Shown in pieces: positions 7,945 through 16,059 of a DNA stretch of 63,568 bases. The stretch's first letter is position 1; each line of letters opens with the position of its first letter. The notes beneath the pieces were generated by a model, which saw only the letters and a program-made list of their open reading frames with translations, was not told the origin of the DNA and did no database searches. The DNA comes from a virus. A program made the translations under genes and the position numbers. Location of the stretch: the IMG/VR virus record IMGVR_UViG_3300021963_006637, positions 1-63,568 of that record. One strand, written 5' to 3'.

Positions 7945-8649
7945 CTATCTATTTAAATGTTTTTTCATTTTCTCTTTATCTTCTTCGGAAGGTGCTCCAT
8001 TGATATATCCTCCTGGAAGTGTTAATCCTACTCCTGCCCCACCTGGAAATCCTTCTCTATGTGGTGCTTTTATTCCTAATGATTTTTTCTTATCAGATAA
8101 TCTTTGTAATGCGTTTTTCAATCTTTTCTGAATTTCCATTTTGGCGTCAGGAGATTTTATGCTATTAATTTTATCTCTTAATTTTTGTATGCGATTATTC
8201 AAATTTTGTATCTTCTCTCCCTCACTCTTCGCAGGCTCTTCGTTAATCTGCTCTTTCATTTTTTTCCAATCTTCAACTACTTTTCCGATAGCTTCCTTTA
8301 CCTGTTCCTTATTCAATCCAATCACTTTTACTTCTCCACTTTCGTTTTGATACATTGCATGTTTCAATCCGATTTCAGAAAAGTATTTTACTAATTTTTC
8401 ACCGATTAATTTTCCTTTCAATTCTTTTGTTTGAGGTAATCCTTGTGCAACACGTTGTGGCTCTTCTCCTTCTTCAGTTTTCCACTTACCACCCGCATCT
8501 TTATATTGTTTAGCCGCCCATCCATTTGCATAAGCAGAAGGGTAAACATCGAATTTCTTCTTTGCCTGAGAAACATAATACTGCCACTTTGAGGGGTCAG
8601 TAGGAACGTTTTTTTCTAAAAATAAAGTAATTGCTTCTTTTATATCCAT
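7945..8649 (-). CDS. Leader-type protein with YPSAYANGWAAK segment
   Basis: 234 residues. N-terminus MDIKEAITLFLEKN, then a KKKFDVYPSAYANGWAAKQY segment with GGKW, a short domain often found near the ends of marine phage virion proteins. A KEQINEEP linker resembles the ESVNE sites of neighbours. A long coiled coil lies at about 150-195, and the C-terminus has a Gly/Pro-rich segment and a basic end. The conserved segment's role is unknown. Probably a head-associated protein. Confidence 0.55.
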   Translation of the reverse strand: MDIKEAITLFLEKNVPTDPSKWQYYVSQAKKKFDVYPSAYANGWAAKQYKDAGGKWKTEEGEEPQRVAQGLPQTKELKGKLIGEKLVKYFSEIGLKHAMYQNESGEVKVIGLNKEQVKEAIGKVVEDWKKMKEQINEEPAKSEGEKIQNLNNRIQKLRDKINSIKSPDAKMEIQKRLKNALQRLSDKKKSLGIKAPHREGFPGGAGVGLTLPGGYINGAPSEEDKEKMKKHLNR

Positions 8650-8655
8650 AATGTA

Positions 8656-8664
8656 TATAAATAT
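8656..8664 (-). promoter_or_regulatory. ATATTTATA element before the 234-aa gene
   Basis: The same A/T element as at 4919-4927, here only about 6 bases before the ATG. If it is a promoter core, the transcript would have almost no leader. Treat as a candidate. Confidence 0.25.
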
Positions 8665-8676
8665 ATGTTTTTTTGT

Positions 8677-9468
8677 TTAAGATGGTGGATTAAAGTCTTT
8701 TTTACCACTTTTATCCCAACTAACTCTGATTGGTTTATCACCATCAGTTTTTTCACCACCTTTTTTAGCATCACCACCTGCTTTTTGCGCAGCTCTTTTT
8801 CTTTTAACGAAGTTAGCTCTACCTTTCTTTCCTAATTTGTCTGCTGCAGCTGAACTTAAACAGGCTGCATACGCTTCTCCTTCTTCTCCTGCTCCACACT
8901 TACCAATTCTTTCACCTTTTGAATTATACCTATCCCATCCACCGCCATCTTTACCACCCCACTTACCTTTACCAAACCACTTACGAAGATCTTCATTTGT
9001 AGCAACATCTTGAGATGATGGTAATACGTTTAATCCCACCTTTTTACCCAAAAATATGGTAATCGGTGTAATTGGAATTGGAGATGGAATAAACTTAAAT
9101 GAAATTAAAAAAAGTATTTTTATTACATCAGTAGATTGGGATTTTAAGAATCTTTTTTCTGCCTGAGAAACTTCTTCCCCACTTATCATTCTTTGGAAAA
9201 TGTGAAGAGCGACTATTGTTTCTTTTTTCTCTCTATCGGATGCAGTTTTAAAATCATCCCAATTATGTTTTATAAAATTTTTTGTTTTCTCTAACCAATT
9301 TACCACTTTATTTTTTGCATTATCAATTATACCTTCATTAAAAGGAGATTTTGATTTAGTATCTTCTCCTCTTTTACGAGCATCTCTACCATCACAATGA
9401 GCCTTTTGTGAAAACCCTTTTGGATTATCACAATCTATGCTTTTTTTGTATTTGTTAGACCAACTCAT
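8677..9468 (-). CDS. Multi-module cargo-like protein with LETM1-like hydrophobic core
   Basis: The likely start is the second ATG (MSWSNKYKKSID), giving 263 residues; the upstream ATG lies in the promoter-like element. An N-terminal NPKGFSQKAHCDGR segment is of a type common in marine phages. An SPFNEG site resembles the NE cut sites of neighbours. Residues ~75-160 (GEEVSQAEKRFLKSQ, then a hydrophobic stretch ending NVLPSS) resemble the LETM1 ribosome-binding/membrane domain. The C-terminal half has a KWFGKGKWGG segment, conserved Cys residues (KCGAG, AACLSS) and a basic KRKRAAQKA tail. Several independent segments again suggest a packaged multi-domain protein. Confidence 0.55.
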   Translation of the reverse strand: MSWSNKYKKSIDCDNPKGFSQKAHCDGRDARKRGEDTKSKSPFNEGIIDNAKNKVVNWLEKTKNFIKHNWDDFKTASDREKKETIVALHIFQRMISGEEVSQAEKRFLKSQSTDVIKILFLISFKFIPSPIPITPITIFLGKKVGLNVLPSSQDVATNEDLRKWFGKGKWGGKDGGGWDRYNSKGERIGKCGAGEEGEAYAACLSSAAADKLGKKGRANFVKRKRAAQKAGGDAKKGGEKTDGDKPIRVSWDKSGKKDFNPPS

Positions 9469-9488
9469 ATACATAAATATAAAAAATA

Positions 9489-10238
9489 TTACAACTCCAA
9501 ATATTTTACGATATTACTCGCAATAATTGAATGACCTTCTAAAGATGGATGGTAATCATATCCGTTTTTCAATCCAAATATTCCTCCAGATGTAAGATAT
9601 CTCCCACTATTTACTAATTCTACAATCGTATCATATTGAGTATTCTTATAATAAAGTGGTATTAAATATTTTTGCAATGGATGTTCTTTTATATATCTAA
9701 TCTCTTCATTGTTGGGCCAAACTAATAAACCAAATTTTACCCCACTTGATTCCACCATTAAAGCAAAATTGTATATATTTTCCAGAATTACAGAAATAGT
9801 ATCATAAATCACATTATCAATAGTTTTATTTTCTTTTACTAAAAAATCTACCATATCTGCTTCACAATCCGCATATACTATTCTACCATCATTAGTTTTA
9901 AGAGTCAAAACATCTTTTGGAAATCCATTGACTTGAAAAATTATTGAATTAACATCGTTTAGAGAGAACTCATTTCTTTCTAACCCATCAATTAAATTAT
10001 TCAAAGCTGCCATATTACCACTACACTTTGAGTAATTAAGCTCTATTCCATTAAAATAATTTGAAACTTTCTTTGAAAATCTATTATCAAATATGAATTT
10101 CTCCTGAGCTTTATCTAAATATTTCAAATCCCACGGCTCATTAAATGGCCAATGAATTGTAGATAATTCAGATTCATATTGTAATCCTATACCATATGTT
10201 ATTGAACTTCCGGTAAATACAAATACTTTTCTATTCAT
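9489..10238 (-). CDS. SGNH/GDSL-like hydrolase family protein (copy 2)
   Basis: 249 residues. The first strand leads to FTGSSITYGIG, a GDS-like nucleophile block. SGNMAALNN resembles block II and DYHPSLEGHSI near the C-terminus supplies Asp/His as in block V. The GxND block is again altered (FQVNGFPKD). Its stop overlaps the start of the next SGNH-like gene by 8 bases, so the two are translated as a pair. No signal peptide. Substrate unknown; a glycan acyl group is a reasonable guess given the adjacent glycan genes. Confidence 0.65.
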   Translation of the reverse strand: MNRKVFVFTGSSITYGIGLQYESELSTIHWPFNEPWDLKYLDKAQEKFIFDNRFSKKVSNYFNGIELNYSKCSGNMAALNNLIDGLERNEFSLNDVNSIIFQVNGFPKDVLTLKTNDGRIVYADCEADMVDFLVKENKTIDNVIYDTISVILENIYNFALMVESSGVKFGLLVWPNNEEIRYIKEHPLQKYLIPLYYKNTQYDTIVELVNSGRYLTSGGIFGLKNGYDYHPSLEGHSIIASNIVKYLEL

Positions 10239-10776
10239 TTAATATATTATCAATACATTTATAAATTTGTAAATTTCCTTCTATGTTATAATGATTTATA
10301 TCCCCTCTATTCAACAAAAATAATTTATTAAAATTTATTTCATTTTTAAACTTATACTCTCTACTACTTCTCTCAAAATGAGTAATATTAATAAGTTTAT
10401 TTTTTGCCATTTTATCTATTTTTTCACAAAGTAAATTGTAATAATCAATCATCCAATCTATATCTACAATTTCTTCAAAAAAAAATTTATAATTGGGAAA
10501 ATGCTTTACATCCTCATATATTAAATCACAATTTTTATGAATACCGATGTATCCATTAGGGTTAGCTTTTGTGTAAAATCTAAAAGGAGAAGTGTGGGAA
10601 ACAATTATTTTATCAAATTGATTTATTTTTTGTGATAATAATTGTTTATAAATTCGGTATTGAGAACACCCAGCTTGCGATAAGTTTAATATAGAATATT
10701 TTTGTCTGAGTAATTCAACCCAAGAGTTATTATTCCCATCACAGGAAAAACTATCCCCACATAACAATATATTCAT
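10231..10776 (-). CDS. SGNH/GDSL-like hydrolase family protein (copy 3)
   Basis: 181 residues, the shortest of the set. LLCGDSFSCDG is a classic GDS nucleophile block. SQAGCSQYRIY is a block II-like turn, VSHTSPFRF carries the T/S...R signature in the block III position, and DINHYNIEGN gives the Asp-x-x-His of block V. It is minimal in size for the fold. Confidence 0.7.
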   Translation of the reverse strand: MNILLCGDSFSCDGNNNSWVELLRQKYSILNLSQAGCSQYRIYKQLLSQKINQFDKIIVSHTSPFRFYTKANPNGYIGIHKNCDLIYEDVKHFPNYKFFFEEIVDIDWMIDYYNLLCEKIDKMAKNKLINITHFERSSREYKFKNEINFNKLFLLNRGDINHYNIEGNLQIYKCIDNILNE

Positions 10777-10795
10777 AGAAATTTTTAATAAATAT

Positions 10796-11227
10796 CTATA
10801 ATTCTTTAAAACTTAGTATATTGTCTGATATTATACCTTTGAGTGGAAGATTAATTACATCATATTCATCGGTAATCAATAATGTATCTTCGATTCCTAA
10901 TTCCGAAATTGTATCAGTAATAATATGTTCGGTGTTTACCATCAATGGCTCACCTTTCCATTGAAAATAATGAGGTGCTTTTTGCTCTTTAAGTTTAATC
11001 AAAGTTTCAAAATTCATTGCATTACACCAAAGAGCAAATATATTAAGAAACGATGGCTTAATAGGATAGTATGGTTCGTTTGTTCCTAAATAAAATTGCT
11101 CATTATGCCACCATACATCTACCCAACAATGAAACCCCATTCGGATAACTTCTTGTATCTGATAGGGTTTGTTTTCTTTTTTCTCATCTACACCTAATAT
11201 GTTTCCTCTAAGAGATATTAAATACAT
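10796..11227 (-). CDS. GDPD/PLC-like TIM-barrel fragment, probably non-catalytic
   Basis: 143 residues. The layout follows short glycerophosphodiester-phosphodiesterase-like phage proteins: an N-terminal RGN, an N-K-P turn, a VDVW strand, a YLGTNEPYY segment and a LWCNAMN strand. Where catalytic relatives have H-R-G and E-x-D and a histidine in LGHD, this protein has L-R-G, C-W-V-D and LGTN, so the general acid/base residues are missing. It may bind rather than hydrolyse a phospho-glycan. The start codon overlaps the end of the out-of-frame glycosyltransferase extension by 10 bases. Confidence 0.5.
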   Translation of the reverse strand: MYLISLRGNILGVDEKKENKPYQIQEVIRMGFHCWVDVWWHNEQFYLGTNEPYYPIKPSFLNIFALWCNAMNFETLIKLKEQKAPHYFQWKGEPLMVNTEHIITDTISELGIEDTLLITDEYDVINLPLKGIISDNILSFKEL

Positions 11228-11451
11228 TTGTCTAAATAATAATCCGAATATATGCTTACCAATTTATGCTCGTATGTATTCAGAGATTTAACATTGAAAG
11301 TAAGATTTTCGACTTTGAAAGAAGAATGTGATGATAGGTTCGATTGATAAATAAAGTCAGGTAAATTTGTTAGAATCTGCATATCATTTTTATTAATAGT
11401 TGATGCATCTATACTGATTATTACATCATTTTCTAACGCTATTAATATTTT
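11218..11451 (-). pseudogene. Out-of-frame C-terminal extension of the adjacent glycosyltransferase
   Basis: In the +1 frame relative to the glycosyltransferase that ends at 11426 there is an open, protein-like stretch of about 77 codons. It starts inside the last codons of that gene (KILIALENDVIISIDAS...) and has no usable ATG until 20 codons in. It ends in TAA at 11218, overlapping the next gene's start by 10 bases, exactly as real genes here do. Removing one A from the A6 run at the junction would give one continuous reading frame. It is therefore a +1 frameshift product, a true indel mutation or a homopolymer error. Confidence 0.55.
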
Positions 11452-12373
11452 TTATTTTTTTATTTAAGTTTAATTTAGTCTTTGGTTGTTCTCCATTTAT
11501 ATAATCAACGGTTTTACAATCAACATATATAGTAGAAACATAAGGTTCTAAAATTCTCAAAAGGTCTTCATTGCAATTTTTAACAATCAATCCAACATCA
11601 TATGTTTTTTTATTTCTCGTAGAAGCATTAATTCCCCACTTTCTAATTCTATTTAAATTAGAATTAGTTTCTATGATTCTTGTATTCTCCTTATGTTCTT
11701 CTGAAAATCTAGATGTTTTAGATACAAAGTGATAAACGATACTATCTAAACTTACTATCATTTTCATACCCAATAAATGCAACCTAAATAAGATATCATC
11801 ATCTTCACAAAACATTGGATTATATAAATTATCCATCCCGCCTATTGCCAAATAAGTTGCTCTATGCTGTGCCATAAAAAAAGCAGAACCTTCTGATGTT
11901 TGGTTTTGATATTGAGTTTGAGTTTCTTTTGTAAACTTTATAAGTTCTTCATAATTAACATCATCAAATTCTAACCCAAAGTCTTTTATAATTTTACCAG
12001 GTCTATTATGCCCAGCAAAAATAGGAGGTTCGATTGTAGTATAACTCACTACTACTCCTTTTTGTAAATGTTTATCTATGTTTTCTAACCAACCCTCTAG
12101 CATAACAATATCGTTATGACAGAATACAATGTATTCTTTTGTTGCTATTTCTGCACACTTATTAAATGTATCAGAGAAAGTTTTCTTTTCATCTGAATAG
12201 TAATACTTTAAATTCTCATCGTTTAAAGAATCTAACCATTCATGTGTCCCATCGTTTGAACCATAACTAACAAAACATAATTCTTCAGTTGGATATACTT
12301 CTCTAAATCTTTTGTAAAATTTTTTAGAATAATCTAAATTATTTTTTAATCCAACTAATGTAGAAATTTTCAT
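11426..12373 (-). CDS. Family 2 glycosyltransferase
   Basis: 315 residues. The GT-A pattern is clear: an N-terminal STLVGLKNN strand, SYGSNDGTHEW with the nucleotide-sugar-binding Asp, VFCHNDIVML as the DxD-type metal site, and GGMDNLYNPMFCEDDD as the acceptor/catalytic region. It should transfer a sugar from an NDP-sugar to an acceptor glycan or protein. The C-terminal ~60 residues leave the GT fold, and the frame ends in a run of A-rich codons where a second open frame continues (see 11218-11451). The native protein may therefore be ~75 residues longer. It is the first of six glycosyltransferases in this island. Confidence 0.75.
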   Translation of the reverse strand: MKISTLVGLKNNLDYSKKFYKRFREVYPTEELCFVSYGSNDGTHEWLDSLNDENLKYYYSDEKKTFSDTFNKCAEIATKEYIVFCHNDIVMLEGWLENIDKHLQKGVVVSYTTIEPPIFAGHNRPGKIIKDFGLEFDDVNYEELIKFTKETQTQYQNQTSEGSAFFMAQHRATYLAIGGMDNLYNPMFCEDDDILFRLHLLGMKMIVSLDSIVYHFVSKTSRFSEEHKENTRIIETNSNLNRIRKWGINASTRNKKTYDVGLIVKNCNEDLLRILEPYVSTIYVDCKTVDYINGEQPKTKLNLNKKIKNINSVRK

Positions 12374-12376
12374 ACT

Positions 12377-13249
12377 TTATTTTTTCAATATCATTTCAAT
12401 TCTTTCCTCTAATGTATATTTTGGAGTATAGATGGAATTAAACAATGTTGGGTCACAAACTCTATATGATACACCAATTGGTTTTTCCAATAAATGTTTA
12501 ATTCCGTTTAGAGGAGTAAAGCCACTTATAGTAAACATTGTTTTAGCTAATTCATTAAATGGAGTAGCAATTCCACATCCTAAATTTAAAGCATCTACAT
12601 TAACATCATTATCAACAACAGTCATAACTGCTTCTACAATATCATCCATATGAATGAAATCTCTAACCTGAGTTCCATCTCCCCATATTTCAAATTCATC
12701 TACTCTTCTTTTAATTCTATCAATGAAAGAGGGGAATGGATATGTTAAATCCTGATCTTCCCCATAACCACTAAATGGTCTGAATACATAAACCTTCGTT
12801 CCAGATTGTCTAACAAATTTAGCCAAATATTCTCCGGTTAATTTAGACCAACCATAGGTGTAATCAGGTAATCTGATATCATCTAAATTAATATCACTTT
12901 CCTTTAATCTATATTTTGAATCCGGATGTTGTAAATATGTTGGATATGCCGCACTACTACTAAAATATACAACTCTTTTTTGTTTTGTTTTAATTACCCA
13001 ATTGAAAAATTCAGAATCAATTGATAAATCAGTTGCAACAGATAATGGTTCTTTTTCAATTGTTTCTCTACCACCTACGATTGCCGCTAAATGAATAATT
13101 AAATCAAATACTTCAGTTGATTGTTTGAAATAATCTCTACAATCATTTCCTTCTTTTAAATCTATTCCGACTATTTCATGTTTATCACCAAAGTATTTCA
13201 AAAACGATCTACCTACAAATCCTAAATGGCCTGTTATTAATATTTTCAT
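12377..13249 (-). CDS. NAD-dependent epimerase/dehydratase (extended SDR)
   Basis: 290 residues. TGHLGFVG is the Gly-rich NAD(P) site, IDLKEGND the ribose-binding acidic turn, HLAAIVGG the conserved NxA-like strand, SSSAAYP the catalytic Ser region and YGWSKLTGE the Tyr-x-x-x-Lys active site. FRPFSGYG and REFI-like VRDFIHMDD complete the sugar-nucleotide epimerase pattern. It probably makes an NDP-hexose (GDP-fucose- or UDP-galactose-type chemistry) for the neighbouring transferases. It overlaps the next upstream gene by 4 bases. Confidence 0.8.
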   Translation of the reverse strand: MKILITGHLGFVGRSFLKYFGDKHEIVGIDLKEGNDCRDYFKQSTEVFDLIIHLAAIVGGRETIEKEPLSVATDLSIDSEFFNWVIKTKQKRVVYFSSSAAYPTYLQHPDSKYRLKESDINLDDIRLPDYTYGWSKLTGEYLAKFVRQSGTKVYVFRPFSGYGEDQDLTYPFPSFIDRIKRRVDEFEIWGDGTQVRDFIHMDDIVEAVMTVVDNDVNVDALNLGCGIATPFNELAKTMFTISGFTPLNGIKHLLEKPIGVSYRVCDPTLFNSIYTPKYTLEERIEMILKK

Positions 13250-14115
13250 TTTATTATTTTATTATATAAATCAATATGTTTACTTGCTACATTTTTAGAA
13301 TCACATAATTCTTCTATATTTTCTGGCTTTTGTATTTCTATGTTTAATATATCTCCATTTATATCAATCAAATACATATATCCAGGAACATCACAGCACC
13401 ATCCTTCTAATGTAGTTCTACCCAATAAAATACCGGCAGTAAAATCCATATTCTTAACTACATTTTCAGTATCCCATCTCTTATCTATGTATTTTATATT
13501 TGGATGTTTAAAATCATATCTACTATCGCTCATTAGATATAAATCCCAATCTTTATCTATACAACTATTAACCAAATGTGATACTGATTTAAATCTAATA
13601 TTATCCAATACTTCTCCTACAAATATACCACTTTTCTTTTGATTTTTCAAGCTATTTTCGCCATTAAATCTACTTCTATCAATTGGATTGTATATCAAAG
13701 AAACTTTATTAGATGGAATGTTATATTCATTAATTAGCATATCAACTATTGGTTGCCTAATAGCAATATAATGTTGTATATTATCGTTAAGAATTGGGTC
13801 TTCACTTCTTATTTCAGAATGAATTATACTAATTTTAGGAATACTCGGAAATTTTTCTATGAAGAATAAATTAACTTGTGGCTGAGATGCTACAATTATA
13901 TCAAAATATTCGGATGTATCTAAATTACTTAAATCGATTTGCTTAACTCCTAAATCATATAATTTTTTTCTAACTATATCATTTTTATCTATCTGTCTAG
14001 CTGAAAACAATGTAATGTCGTGGCCTAATAAATGAAGTTCTTTTACCAGTTCATAGTGATACAATTCACTTCCACCTAATCCATTTACATTTAAACAACC
14101 TATAAGAATTTTCAT
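13246..14115 (-). CDS. Family 4-type glycosyltransferase
   Basis: 289 residues. GCLNVNGLGGSELYHYEL is the N-terminal signature of GT-B (GT4) enzymes, followed by Rossmann-like strands. IYNPIDRSRF marks the interdomain linker and TTLEGWCCDVPGY is an E-x7-E-like sugar-nucleotide-binding remnant. It is shorter than typical GT4 enzymes (350-400), mainly in the C-terminal domain. It is placed between an epimerase and the FkbM methyltransferase, with overlapping start and stop codons. Confidence 0.7.
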   Translation of the reverse strand: MKILIGCLNVNGLGGSELYHYELVKELHLLGHDITLFSARQIDKNDIVRKKLYDLGVKQIDLSNLDTSEYFDIIVASQPQVNLFFIEKFPSIPKISIIHSEIRSEDPILNDNIQHYIAIRQPIVDMLINEYNIPSNKVSLIYNPIDRSRFNGENSLKNQKKSGIFVGEVLDNIRFKSVSHLVNSCIDKDWDLYLMSDSRYDFKHPNIKYIDKRWDTENVVKNMDFTAGILLGRTTLEGWCCDVPGYMYLIDINGDILNIEIQKPENIEELCDSKNVASKHIDLYNKIIK

Positions 14116-14747
14116 TATAATTTTTTATAAATTGCATTAATTCCATTTGTATGAATCTTCGAATATCCATTGCCTAAAAGAGCATCTGCATTTCTTAAAA
14201 CACCATTATTATCGTTGTATTCGAAGATGATAAATAACGGTTGTAGATTATTCTCAACTACTTGTTTTAGTATTTCCAAATCCTTTCCTTCGGCATCAAT
14301 ACTAATTATATCAAACGATTTGAATTTAGATTGACTTAATATTGTTTTTAATGTAGAAGTTTTTACTATTTCGCTTTCATACCTTACATTCCTATTTCGT
14401 TCCCAATAATTTTTTTCAACTTCATTCAGAGTTGAAACTTGATTTACCCCTTCATTATGCAAAGATCCTAAAAAAATTGTAGTTTCACCATCTTCTTCTG
14501 CTATCGCAACATTAAAAACGTCAATATTATTATTATCAGAATACAATGAATTCAACGATTCAGCACAATTTGTAGTTGGTTCTATAAGAATACCACCCCA
14601 TCCTAAAGTTTCAATAAACATTCTTGAGTTAGAATATGTAATACCATCATTCGCTCCTATATCCAATAAAGTTCCTGGATGGTTAAACTCTAGTTCTTTT
14701 AATAAATTGAAGATTATACTATCTTCGCCATGCTGAGAATAATTCAT
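14115..14747 (-). CDS. FkbM-family methyltransferase
   Basis: 210 residues. SQHGEDSIIFNLL is the typical FkbM start. LLDIGANDGITYSNS is SAM motif I, GILIEPTTNCAESL motif II, and SFDIISIDAEGKDLEIL the conserved motif III with ISIDAEG. FkbM enzymes O-methylate sugars or polyketides. Among glycosyltransferases the likely acceptor is a sugar hydroxyl of the same glycan. Start and stop overlap both neighbours by one base. Confidence 0.85.
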   Translation of the reverse strand: MNYSQHGEDSIIFNLLKELEFNHPGTLLDIGANDGITYSNSRMFIETLGWGGILIEPTTNCAESLNSLYSDNNNIDVFNVAIAEEDGETTIFLGSLHNEGVNQVSTLNEVEKNYWERNRNVRYESEIVKTSTLKTILSQSKFKSFDIISIDAEGKDLEILKQVVENNLQPLFIIFEYNDNNGVLRNADALLGNGYSKIHTNGINAIYKKL

Positions 14748-15430
14748 TATTGTGAAATTAAATCATTTACCTTATTGCAATCATTGAAAAATTCAATACT
14801 ACTTTTATATAAACTATATTGTTGCTGGTCGTAACCTGCTACAGATGCAGCATCTACATATTGAGAATCTCTAACAGCTTTACCATTATCAGGATGAATA
14901 TGTTCAAATGTTACATCATTAAAGTATTTTATAATACCGCATGAATTACCTAAATCTAACCAGAAATTATCCGCATACATATGAACAAGATTAGTAGGCA
15001 CCATAAATCCTAAAGCATCTACTATATTTGAGGTTAAACATACGGCAGTTGGTAATTTAGCACCTTGTAGCAAATCGTTACCATACGCAATTCCTACACC
15101 ATTATTTTCATTAAAAAATTCAATAAACTTACTTTCCCATTTTGTTTGAATTACATGATCATCTCCAAAAAATGCAATATACTTATATGAATCTTTATAC
15201 TTAATCGCAATTTGATTGAGGGTTGGTATCATTCGGATTCTAGGATTCACTTCGTAAATAACACCGTCTCTTATTGGGTATTGATGATTATCATCATCGT
15301 CTAATGCAATACATAAATCACTAAATCCTTCGGTATTAATTTTCCAATTTTCAATAAATCTGTCTACATTTGGATACCTAACACTATTACCGCTTCTAGA
15401 TGGAACAATTACTAATATTTCTTTTTTCAT
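14747..15430 (-). CDS. GT-A type glycosyltransferase-like protein
   Basis: 227 residues. The fold pattern is GT-A: IVPSRSGNSVRYPNVDRF at the N-terminus, CIALDDDDNH, IAFFGDDHVI as the DxD-like metal site and a C-terminal FEHIHPDNGK histidine region. It is more divergent than the other GT2 copies. Probably adds one sugar in the island's glycan. Its stop overlaps the start of the FkbM gene by one base. Confidence 0.6.
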   Translation of the reverse strand: MKKEILVIVPSRSGNSVRYPNVDRFIENWKINTEGFSDLCIALDDDDNHQYPIRDGVIYEVNPRIRMIPTLNQIAIKYKDSYKYIAFFGDDHVIQTKWESKFIEFFNENNGVGIAYGNDLLQGAKLPTAVCLTSNIVDALGFMVPTNLVHMYADNFWLDLGNSCGIIKYFNDVTFEHIHPDNGKAVRDSQYVDAASVAGYDQQQYSLYKSSIEFFNDCNKVNDLISQ

Positions 15431-15435
15431 AAAAT

Positions 15436-16059
15436 TTATATTTCGTTATAAAATTGATTTTGTTTTTCTTGTCTTTCTATTTGTTTATGATGATATAGGG
15501 AGTATTTTTCATCTGCAGGAAAGTTTGTAAACGTCGTATATCCACTTATTCTTTCATGCACCTTTCCATACCATACTACTTCATCAGTATTTTTATAAAT
15601 TCTGGTCTGATAATCAGGCCAATTAACCCATCCTTTTTCATCAACTCTCCATCCCCATTTTTGAATATGTGAATCGGTTAATCCTTCAACGGTGTTTACT
15701 CTCGGAACAAAAATAATATCAACTTCATTCATAGTTAATATCTGCTTTATCCTTTCCAATAGTATTTCAGATGGCTCTTCATCTGCATCAATTTGAAAAA
15801 TATAATCTCCCTCACAATGTGATTTCAAATTATTTTTAAATGATGCAAAATCTTTATTTAGAGGAAATGATATTACCTTAATTTGTTTTTGAATATCATT
15901 TATTACATTAAGATAATCAATTACTTCTTTTGTAGCAGATTCAGAATCATATTGAATAACAATTTGATCCTCGCTATCTACACGCACGAGTAAAAAGTTA
16001 ATTAATGAAGTAACCTCTTTTAGTTCATTACAAACGGTTATAGCGTAGCTAATTTTCAT
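15436..16059 (-). CDS. Family 2 glycosyltransferase (WaaE-like)
   Basis: 207 residues. ISYAITVCNELKEV is the GT2 N-terminal strand, YDSESATKEV the ribose/uracil region, DFASFKNNL a nucleotide-binding helix and IFQIDADEEP the DxD metal-binding motif. RVDEKGWVNWPDYQTRIYK and VHERISGY match the C-terminal acceptor part of WaaE/KdtX-like transferases. Likely acts on an LPS- or heptose-type acceptor, or on the phage's own glycan. Confidence 0.75.
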   Translation of the reverse strand: MKISYAITVCNELKEVTSLINFLLVRVDSEDQIVIQYDSESATKEVIDYLNVINDIQKQIKVISFPLNKDFASFKNNLKSHCEGDYIFQIDADEEPSEILLERIKQILTMNEVDIIFVPRVNTVEGLTDSHIQKWGWRVDEKGWVNWPDYQTRIYKNTDEVVWYGKVHERISGYTTFTNFPADEKYSLYHHKQIERQEKQNQFYNEI

